Part shown: one piece after another, positions 57,746 through 64,000 of the stretch | Layout: each line of letters begins with the position of its first letter | How positions within the stretch are numbered: the first letter of the stretch is position 1 | Assembly (NCBI RefSeq): GCF_019974135.1 | Contig: NZ_AP025017.1 | Span: 2,108,001-2,172,000 of the forward strand | Length of the DNA stretch: 64,000 nucleotides | Direction: 5' to 3' | Source: Actinomyces capricornis | GTDB lineage: Bacteria > Actinomycetota > Actinomycetes > Actinomycetales > Actinomycetaceae | The notes under the pieces: model-generated | Database searches by the model: none | Seen by the model: only the letters and a program-made list of their open reading frames with translations | What the model was told of the DNA's origin: nothing | Made by a program: the position numbers and the translations under genes

Positions 57746-58327
57746 ATGCCCGACTTCCAGGCGACCACCGACAAGAAAGTGGCGGTCTTCATCGCCCCCG
57801 GCCTGGAGGAGGTCGAGGCCCTGGCCGTGGTGGACCTGCTCTTCCGCGCGGGCATCGCCACCGACATGATCTCGGTGACCCAGGACCGCAGCGTCGTGTC
57901 CTCCCACAACATCATCGTCACCTGCAACCGCACCCTGGATGAGGCCGACCTGGCCGACTACGACATGCTCGTCCTGCCCGGTGGCCTGCCCGGCACCCCC
58001 AACCTCAAGGCCTGCCGGCCCCTCATGGACGAGGTCCGATCCCGCGTGGAGGCCGGCCGCCCGGTGGCGGCCATCTGCGCCGCCCCCTCCATCCTGGCCG
58101 AACTGGGCCTCCTGGAGGGCCGTGAGGCGACGTCGAACCCCGGCTTCCTCGGCGTCCTGGCCGACCACGGTGCCCGCACCAGCGAGGCGAGCGTCGTCAT
58201 CGACGGCAGCATCATCACCTCCCGGGGCATGGGCACCGCCATCGACTTCGGACTGGAGATCGTGCGCCACTACCTGGGGGACGAGGCGGTGGAGGCGCTC
58301 AAGACCGCCATCGTCTACCAGGGCTGA
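57746..58327 (+). CDS. DJ-1/PfpI-family protein
   Basis: 193 residues. KVAVFIAPGLEEVEALAVVDLLFRAG is the YajL/ThiJ start with the conserved glutamate of the LEEVEA motif; the nucleophile-elbow cysteine is in AAICAAPSILAE. GGLPGTPNLK and SRGMGTAIDFGLEIV are also family marks. Members include deglycases, chaperones and amidases; the activity here is not defined. GGAGGAGCC before the ATG at 57746 fixes the start. Confidence 0.9.
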   Translation: MPDFQATTDKKVAVFIAPGLEEVEALAVVDLLFRAGIATDMISVTQDRSVVSSHNIIVTCNRTLDEADLADYDMLVLPGGLPGTPNLKACRPLMDEVRSRVEAGRPVAAICAAPSILAELGLLEGREATSNPGFLGVLADHGARTSEASVVIDGSIITSRGMGTAIDFGLEIVRHYLGDEAVEALKTAIVYQG

Positions 58328-58350
58328 CAGCCTCCTGGCGGGCGCAGGGC

Positions 58351-58875
58351 TCAGGAGCGGGACCCGCGCCGGGGGAGCAGGGCCATCACCAGCAGTGCCA
58401 CGCCGACGGCCGCCAGGATGACGATGCCGGTGGTCACCAGATCGACGCGCACCCCCAGGCCGATCACCACCAGCAAGACCCCCACCAGCAGCAGGATCGT
58501 GCCCCACACGAGCGTGGCCGGGCTCATCCCCTGAGGCTCGGCGGTGCCTGCGCCGGCCACGGTCCTGGCCGACCACACGCCATCCTGCGCCCGGGGATCC
58601 GGCCCGCCCAGCGGCACTCCGGGGCCCTGCGGCGCCTGGCGCGCCCCGTCCTTGCCCATGCTGCGGGCCGGGCCGTCGGGGGACTGCTGACCGTCGGCCC
58701 CCGCCGGCTTATGCGGGCTCGTGGGCAGGACGGAGGTCTGGGCCTCCCGGCTGCTCTGCTGCTCTGACATGCCCGCCCCGGCGGTCACGTCAGAGTCCAT
58801 CTCAGTACTCATCTCGGTGGTCGGCTCGGCCTCGGGCGCCTGCTGCTGGCCGCGGCTCTCATGCGTCTGGCTCAT
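58351..58875 (-). CDS. Membrane protein with long disordered N-terminus
   Basis: 174 residues. The first 115 are polar and low-complexity (Q, S, P, G), followed by two transmembrane helices (ATLVWGTILLLVGVLLVVIGLGV and LVTTGIVILAAVGVALLVMALL) and a basic tail. It matches the membrane part of PspC/LiaF neighbours and lies downstream of the PspC gene on the same strand, so it is probably part of the envelope-stress cluster. The ATG at 58875 has AAGGAGTGAGG upstream. Confidence 0.7.
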   Translation of the reverse strand: MSQTHESRGQQQAPEAEPTTEMSTEMDSDVTAGAGMSEQQSSREAQTSVLPTSPHKPAGADGQQSPDGPARSMGKDGARQAPQGPGVPLGGPDPRAQDGVWSARTVAGAGTAEPQGMSPATLVWGTILLLVGVLLVVIGLGVRVDLVTTGIVILAAVGVALLVMALLPRRGSRS

Positions 58876-58888
58876 GGTCCTCACTCCT

Positions 58889-58936
58889 TGTCTGTGGGGC
58901 TGTCTGTGGGGATGTCTGTGGGGATGTCTGTGGGGC
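58889..58936. repeat. 12-bp tandem repeat, four units
   Basis: TGTCTGTGGGG(C/A) at 58889, 58901, 58913 and 58925, with a decayed fifth unit. It lies in the 159-base gap between the PspC gene and the next gene, just upstream of that gene's ribosome-binding site. Confidence 0.85.
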
Positions 58937-59034
58937 TGTTAGTGGGTCTGCCGGTGGGTCTGGGGCGTGCGCCTGTGGGGCCCGTGTCGATCTGCGGACT
59001 CCTCGGATCGCGTGGTGGGCCCCGTGGGACGGCC

Positions 59035-61314
59035 TTACCGGGTCGGTGAGGCCGAGGGCTCGGCGGAGGCCGACTGGCTGGACCCCGCACTCGGCTCCGC
59101 ACTGGGCTCCGTGCTGGGTGCGTCGCTGGGCTGCGCGCTCGGCCCCGGGCTGCTGGAGCCATCCGAGGAGGGGGCGCCCTCCTCCAGCACCCTGTGGGAG
59201 ACGCAGGCCTCATAGCGCTCGCGCTCGGTTGTGGAGAGCTCGTCGAGGTCCTCCCAGGCGTCGCTGTCGTCGAGGTCCTCCAGGCTCGTGCCCTCCAGGC
59301 AGGAGGCAGCGACGTCGGTGCCGATCGCGGGATGCTCCATGCCGGGCACGGGCGAGACGCCCCGTCCGTGGTGCTGTGCGCCGTCGGCGTCGGTCCAGGT
59401 GCTGACCACCCAGGTCCTCTGGGTGGGGTCACCGGTCCAGGTGGTCTCCTCTGGCACCTCGGTGATCTCGATCGTGCCCGCCGCCATCTCGGTGTCGATG
59501 GTCAGGACGGGGCCGGCCGTCTGCGCCGCAGGCGAGGTCAGCGCCACCTCCCGTCCCGCTCCGGTCGACTCCGCGGTGTACCGGGTGATCCGCTCTCCGG
59601 ACAGCGTGTGGTCCTCGGTCTGAGAGGCCTGGAGCCTGAGATCGGAGATGCTGTTGCCGCCCGTGGTGCTCCACTGGCTCAGGAGGTCAGCGCTCAACTC
59701 GCCCGCCCCGGCCTCGGAGGTGATGCGCAGGGAGCGGCCGGGGTGGGTCAGGACCTGCAGCCGGCCCGCGGCCATCTCCACTGACACGCTGTGCGCACCG
59801 GTGGCGTCCTCGGGCATGTCCCGCAGGTCCAGGACGATACTGCCCGCGCCGCGCTTGAGATCCTGGAGCGGCGCGGTTCCGGAGCTCAGGTCGGCCCAGG
59901 TGTAGACCGTCTCGCTGCCGCCGAGGATCCCACCGTCGTCCCGCCAGTGGGTATGGCTGTGGAGGACCAGGCCCGCAACGAGGGCGGGCACCGCGAGCAG
60001 CAGCATGGGAACCCCCATAGCCGCGATCCAGCCGCCCCGTCGACGACGCAGCGCACTGAGGACTGTTGCCCCGCCCAGGATGATGAGCACCGCCCCGGTC
60101 AGGCACACCACGGCCTGCCCGGCGCCAAGGGCTCCGGTGCTGATCGCCAGCAGCGCGGCCGCGCAGGCCAGGAGCGTCAGCCCCAGGACGGCCAGGCCGG
60201 TGCCCCGGCCCGGGGCCGGGCGGCGCGGGGGCCGGGGCACCGGCCGGGGGACGGCGTAGGCCGCCTGGTGGGGGACCGCATGCGGGCGGGGGCTGTACCC
60301 CGGTAGGTGGCCCGGTGCTGTGCGGGGCGGCGCACCGGGGCCGGTCGCACCGGGAGAGGCGGTGCTGTGCGGGGCGGCGCCGGGAGGCGGAACCGCCCCG
60401 CCGGGCGGCTGGTGCCCGGTCACGGCCCCGGGCGCCCAGGACGCGGCGGAGGCGGGGTGCGCCGTGGACGCGGGGTGCGCGCCAGGACCAGGGTATGCGG
60501 CAGGCATGGGGCCCGGTGCGGGCGCGCCGAAGGGCGCCGGGCGCTCCGCGGCGCTGGAGCCGCTGGGGCCGTGGTGCCCGCGGCCCCTGGAGTAGTTGAT
60601 GCCGCCCACGATCACCAGGGCGAGGACGCCGATCCAGAAAAAGCCCCACACAAGGCCGCCGAAGACGGGCAGGCCCCAGGCATCGACATACCAGGTGGGG
60701 ACGAGCCCGCCGTCGAGCAGGGGCAGGCCGATCGCCACCGCCCCCATCGCCCCCGCCAGACCCGCATCGAAGTCCCCGGACAGCGCCTGCTCGGCGTGGA
60801 TGCGCCCATCGGACTCCTCGGGCAGGAGGGCCCAGGCCAGGCCGTAGACGATGAGGCCGAGCCCGGAGAACACGGTGATGACGACCCACACGCAGCGCAC
60901 CAGCGCCGGGTCGACGTCCAGTCGGCGGGCCACGCCCCCGGCCACCCCGCCCACCCAGCGCTCCTGAGTGCGCACGAGGCCGGAGCGTCGGATCGAGGCG
61001 AAGAAGCCGCCGAGCGCCTCCGGGGAGCGGCCCCGGCCCGGGCCTCCCGGATCGCCGGGCGCCGTGGCGAAGGGGTTGATCCGCGGGTCACCGGGCGCCT
61101 GCCTGCCCGGGGGGACCTGACCGCCCGGGCCCGACTGCTCCTGCGGGCGGTGCGGCTCCTCATGGTGCCCGGGGGGCGCCTGGTGGTCCTGGGCCGGGTG
61201 ATCGGCCGACTGGTGGGGCGGCGGAGAGGGCGGTGCGCCCCGATCCGCGCCGTCGCGTCGCTCGGTGCTGCCGCCGTCGCCGGGGGAGGGGGGCTGGGGG
61301 TCATCGGCGCTCAT
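59035..61314 (-). CDS. PspC-domain protein with LiaF-like C-terminal domain
   Basis: 759 residues. A proline/glycine-rich disordered N-terminus (to about 105) precedes a PspC domain (ERWVGGVAGGVARRLDVDPALVRCVWVVITVF through YGLAWALLPEE), further helices, a second disordered stretch and three to four more helices. A beta-rich extracytoplasmic domain (VYTWADLSSG; LDLRDMPED; TWVVSTWTD; GMEHPAIG) and a Ser/Pro/Glu-rich end complete it. Such fusions sense or respond to envelope stress. It lies downstream of the LiaF-like gene at 61387 and near a divergent PspC-kinase. Confidence 0.85.
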   Translation of the reverse strand: MSADDPQPPSPGDGGSTERRDGADRGAPPSPPPHQSADHPAQDHQAPPGHHEEPHRPQEQSGPGGQVPPGRQAPGDPRINPFATAPGDPGGPGRGRSPEALGGFFASIRRSGLVRTQERWVGGVAGGVARRLDVDPALVRCVWVVITVFSGLGLIVYGLAWALLPEESDGRIHAEQALSGDFDAGLAGAMGAVAIGLPLLDGGLVPTWYVDAWGLPVFGGLVWGFFWIGVLALVIVGGINYSRGRGHHGPSGSSAAERPAPFGAPAPGPMPAAYPGPGAHPASTAHPASAASWAPGAVTGHQPPGGAVPPPGAAPHSTASPGATGPGAPPRTAPGHLPGYSPRPHAVPHQAAYAVPRPVPRPPRRPAPGRGTGLAVLGLTLLACAAALLAISTGALGAGQAVVCLTGAVLIILGGATVLSALRRRRGGWIAAMGVPMLLLAVPALVAGLVLHSHTHWRDDGGILGGSETVYTWADLSSGTAPLQDLKRGAGSIVLDLRDMPEDATGAHSVSVEMAAGRLQVLTHPGRSLRITSEAGAGELSADLLSQWSTTGGNSISDLRLQASQTEDHTLSGERITRYTAESTGAGREVALTSPAAQTAGPVLTIDTEMAAGTIEITEVPEETTWTGDPTQRTWVVSTWTDADGAQHHGRGVSPVPGMEHPAIGTDVAASCLEGTSLEDLDDSDAWEDLDELSTTERERYEACVSHRVLEEGAPSSDGSSSPGPSAQPSDAPSTEPSAEPSAGSSQSASAEPSASPTR

Positions 61315-61386
61315 GGCTGGCTCCTCAAGGGTGTCGTTGCTCTCATCATGGGTCAGGGATCGCTGGGGTGTCCGGGGGTCGCGGCC

Positions 61387-62697
61387 TCAGGGCGTGGCGC
61401 CGGCCGACGGCAAAGGGCCGGCTGTGGGGCCGGGTGCCGGGGTGGCGGCGGCCGCCTGCTCCCGGTCCGTGGCGGCCTGCTGCGCGCAGTCGCGGTAGGC
61501 CTGCCGCTGCTCGGCGGTGAGCTCGTCGAGGTCCCCCCACGCATCCCAGTCGCGGCCGGGGCGATCCCGGTCCTCATCGGCGTCCCCATCGGCGGAGCCC
61601 GAGGAGATGCCGCGGGCCCGGTCCACGCACTGCTGCGCCCTGCGGGCACTGATCGCCGGGTGGGTCATGCCCGGGACAACGAGATCATGGTCATCGAGAT
61701 GGATCCGCCCGGTCTCATCGCGCCAGTACTCCACGACCCACACCTCCTGGGCGGCGTCCCCCGCCCAGGTCACCTCCTGGGGGCCGACGACGGTGACCTG
61801 GCCTGCGCCCAGGCGCGCCCGCACCGTCAGGGCGGGTCCGTCGGACTGCGCGGTCGGAGAGCGCAGGGTCGCCGAGCGCAGGGGGGCGCCGCTGGAGGTG
61901 GTGGAGATCCGGGCCGGAGCGCCGTCCACCGTGTACTCCTCCTCATCCCACACCTCCTGCGGGCCCATATCCCACGTATCCCAGCCGTCGTGCCCCGTGG
62001 TGCCTCGTGCCCGCGTGCCGTCCATGGACCAGACCCGGGGAGCGCGGGCCGAGAACCACGCCATGGAGGACTCGGCCTCCACCGCGATGGGAGCATCCTC
62101 GCGAGTGAGGATCCGCACCTCACCCACGCCGACCTCCAGGTCGATCGTGCTCAGCGCCGGGGCCTCCTGCGGCATCTCGCGCAGGTCGAGGATGACCTGG
62201 CCCCCGGCCATCACCGGCAGCTCCCGGCCGGTGCCCTCGCCGGCCTCGACCAGGTCCTGCCAGGTGTAGGTGGTCCGTCCCACCGCCTCCTCCATCCTGT
62301 TGACCGGGATGGCCCGCACGGCGGCGGGCACTGCGGCGCCCACGGCCAGGACGGGAAGGGCCACCAGCAGGGCGGGCCAGCCCAGCAGGCTCATCCAGCC
62401 GCCGCGACGGCGCCCCACCCCACTGGCCACGATCCCGGCCCCCAGGATCCCCACCGGCACTCCGAGCAGGAGCAGGCCCCCGTTGACCAGGCCAACGGCG
62501 CCGCGCGTCAGGAGCAGGCCGATGAGGGCCGTGGCCAGCAGGGATAGGGCCAGGACGACCAGGCTCAGGCGTCGAGCGGGCCCCCTGCGCCTCATCGGGG
62601 CGGGTCGCTGAGGGAGCGAGGGCCCGCCCGGGCCGGTGTCGTGGGCCGGAGGTGCGGGGGCGGAGGGAGTGGAGTGGTACGGGGCGCTGGCATCCAT
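61387..62697 (-). CDS. LiaF-like membrane protein, paralogue of the PspC protein's C-terminus
   Basis: 436 residues. Four hydrophobic helices (about residues 45-130) are followed by a beta-rich domain with motifs shared with the C-terminal half of the 59035-61314 protein (TYTWQDLVEAG; LDLREMPQE; WVVEYWRDETG; GMTHPAI; LDELTAEQRQAYRDC). The two genes, 72 bases apart, come from a duplication. It probably works with the divergent sensor kinase as LiaF works with LiaS; this is inference. Confidence 0.78.
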   Translation of the reverse strand: MDASAPYHSTPSAPAPPAHDTGPGGPSLPQRPAPMRRRGPARRLSLVVLALSLLATALIGLLLTRGAVGLVNGGLLLLGVPVGILGAGIVASGVGRRRGGWMSLLGWPALLVALPVLAVGAAVPAAVRAIPVNRMEEAVGRTTYTWQDLVEAGEGTGRELPVMAGGQVILDLREMPQEAPALSTIDLEVGVGEVRILTREDAPIAVEAESSMAWFSARAPRVWSMDGTRARGTTGHDGWDTWDMGPQEVWDEEEYTVDGAPARISTTSSGAPLRSATLRSPTAQSDGPALTVRARLGAGQVTVVGPQEVTWAGDAAQEVWVVEYWRDETGRIHLDDHDLVVPGMTHPAISARRAQQCVDRARGISSGSADGDADEDRDRPGRDWDAWGDLDELTAEQRQAYRDCAQQAATDREQAAAATPAPGPTAGPLPSAGATP

Positions 62698-62833
62698 GTC
62701 GTCATCCTGCGCTGCGCCCCGGGGCGCGCGCGATCAGGGAACACCCTGATCGGCCCCGGATATCGGGGGATTCCTCCCCTGATCGAGCCCCCTGAGGACC
62801 CGCATCGCGGCGGGATGGGGGCATGATGAGGCC

Positions 62834-64000
62834 ATGACGACGACGCAGCCCGGCCGCCTTCCGGGGCGGGCCGGTCCACAGGGCCCCGCCGCCGGCCCTG
62901 CGCCGTCCGCCCCCGATGCCCCGGCCTCCCAGCGCCTGGCGCTCAGGCGCCCGGGGCGGCGCCTGGCAGCTGCGCCGCCCCACGTCCCGAGGCCCGAGCC
63001 CGCCTCCTCCCGCCGGCCCGCCCTCATCGCCGGGGTGTGCGCCGGGGTGGGGGCCCACCTGGGCCTGCCCGTGCGGCAGGTGCGGCTGGCGGCCGTCGTC
63101 CTGGCCCTCGCCGGGGGAGCGGGCCTGCTGCTCTACCTCCTGCTGTGGGTGGCGGTGCCCGTGGGCGACCCCTGGGCCGAGGCCTGGGGCACCCGGTCCC
63201 CGGCCCGGCGGCGCCTGGCCTCCCGCCCCCGGGCGAGCACAACCGCCTCGCGCCGCCTGGGCACCGCCCTGGGCGGGGGCGCACTCCTTGCGGCCGCTGC
63301 CCTGGCCGCCCTGTGGCGCAGCGGCGGCCTGCGGGATGTCGGCGTCCTACTGCCCCTGGTCCTCATCGTCTCCGGCGCGGCCCTGGCCTGGTCCCAGGTC
63401 GATGCGCTCACCGGCCCCGCACGCCGGCCCGGCGCCGCGCTGCGCCTGGCCGGGGGCGTGGTGCTGGCCGCCGTGGGCATCGTGCTGTGGGTGGCCTCTG
63501 AGACCCCGCCGCGGGCGCTGCTGGCCGGTGGCCTCACCGGTGGTGCCCTGGTGGTGGGCGTCGGCCTGGTGCTGGCGCCCCTGTGGCTGCGCACCCACCG
63601 CGCCCTGGCCGAGACCCGTGCCGCCGAGGCCCGCGAGGCCGAGCGGGCCGATATCGCCGCCCACCTGCACGACTCGGTGCTCCAGACCCTCACCCTCATC
63701 CGCCGGCGCTCGGGCGAGCCGGAGGTGGTCGCCCGCCTGGCCCGCTCCCAGGAGCGCGAGCTGCGGGCCTGGCTCTACACCGACCGCCCCGAGCCGGGCA
63801 CCTCGGTGGCCGACGCCTTCCAGGACCTGGCCGGGGAGATCGAGGACCGCTACGGGGTGGCGGTGGATACCGTGTGCGTCGGCGACCGAGCCCCGGACCG
63901 CTCCACCGAGGTGGTGGTGGCCGCGGCGCGCGAGGCGCTGTCCAACGCCGTGCGCCACGGCGCCCCACCGGTCTCCCTCTACGTGGAGGCCGGGGCCTGG
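62834..64000 (+). CDS. PspC-domain sensor histidine kinase (3' end outside window)
   Basis: The first 389 codons are visible with no stop before the window edge. The order is a disordered N-terminus, a PspC domain (about residues 55-115: RPALIAGVCAGVGAHLGLPVRQVR through LLLYLLLWVAVPVG), several helices and a HisKA_3 dimerisation region (DIAAHLHDSVLQTL, phosphoacceptor H279). The start of the ATPase domain follows, with the N-box AREALSNAVRHG. This is a NarL-type two-component kinase; a LuxR-type response regulator is expected next. It is divergent from the LiaF-like gene. Confidence 0.9.
   Translation, partial: MTTTQPGRLPGRAGPQGPAAGPAPSAPDAPASQRLALRRPGRRLAAAPPHVPRPEPASSRRPALIAGVCAGVGAHLGLPVRQVRLAAVVLALAGGAGLLLYLLLWVAVPVGDPWAEAWGTRSPARRRLASRPRASTTASRRLGTALGGGALLAAAALAALWRSGGLRDVGVLLPLVLIVSGAALAWSQVDALTGPARRPGAALRLAGGVVLAAVGIVLWVASETPPRALLAGGLTGGALVVGVGLVLAPLWLRTHRALAETRAAEAREAERADIAAHLHDSVLQTLTLIRRRSGEPEVVARLARSQERELRAWLYTDRPEPGTSVADAFQDLAGEIEDRYGVAVDTVCVGDRAPDRSTEVVVAAAREALSNAVRHGAPPVSLYVEAGAW

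Overview
The window is high-GC DNA from an actinobacterium. It carries a WhiB3-type iron-sulfur regulator, a GuaB3 paralogue beside GuaB, a GCS2-family ligase, PspC/LiaF-type envelope-stress genes and mostly G/C-ending codons. The gene set and the intergenic repeats look most like Actinomyces or a close relative in Actinomycetaceae. That genus call is an inference from overall resemblance, not a search.

Layout. 1-17 kb is core metabolism: a GCS2 ligase, a THUMP-like methyltransferase, groES under a CIRCE element, whiB, guaB and guaB3, an exonuclease, HPr (ptsH), a sodium:solute symporter, RNase HI, a GtrA protein, and ackA with pta. 17.4-22 kb is a lower-GC accessory segment: a TauE/SafE exporter, a TetR regulator in operon with a GAPDH, an IS630-family element and the remnant of an EamA transporter. 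22-46.4 kb is a nearly complete myo-inositol catabolic locus: iolE, iolT, two Gfo/Idh dehydrogenases, a LacI regulator, a transaldolase-like gene, a GntR regulator, iolC, an IolJ-like aldolase, iolB, iolD, iolA/mmsA, an MFS protein and a zinc alcohol dehydrogenase. A short palindrome (TTTGT-N4-ACAAA) recurs upstream of six transcription units, five of them in this locus, and looks like its operator.

The inositol locus is split between iolD and iolA (about 37.2-41.6 kb) by a cassette. It holds a small gene, a RloC-like zinc-hook ATPase with a candidate anticodon-nuclease triad, an AlbA_2-domain protein, and the first codons of a fourth gene that has been cut off. The cassette is bracketed by two copies of the iolD 3' end plus its terminator (147 bp, about 92% identical), a clear scar of insertion or recombination.

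46.9-52.3 kb carries guaA, a DUF4143 ATPase preceded by 23-bp tandem repeats, a DUF4230 protein, a probably frameshifted lipoprotein and an alpha/beta hydrolase. 52.3-57.7 kb is a sulfur-acquisition-type operon: an acyl-CoA-dehydrogenase-fold oxidoreductase, an SsuABC-like ABC transporter and an FMN reductase. It is preceded by a 44-codon ORF with eight cysteines near its end and a 690-nt C-rich untranslated leader, which looks like a cysteine-sensing attenuator. 57.7-64 kb has a DJ-1/PfpI protein and a PspC/LiaF-like envelope-stress cluster ending in a sensor kinase cut by the window edge.

Three near-identical palindromes of 74-82 bp sit exactly between convergent genes (1.0, 13.0 and 46.3 kb) and form a repeat family of their own.
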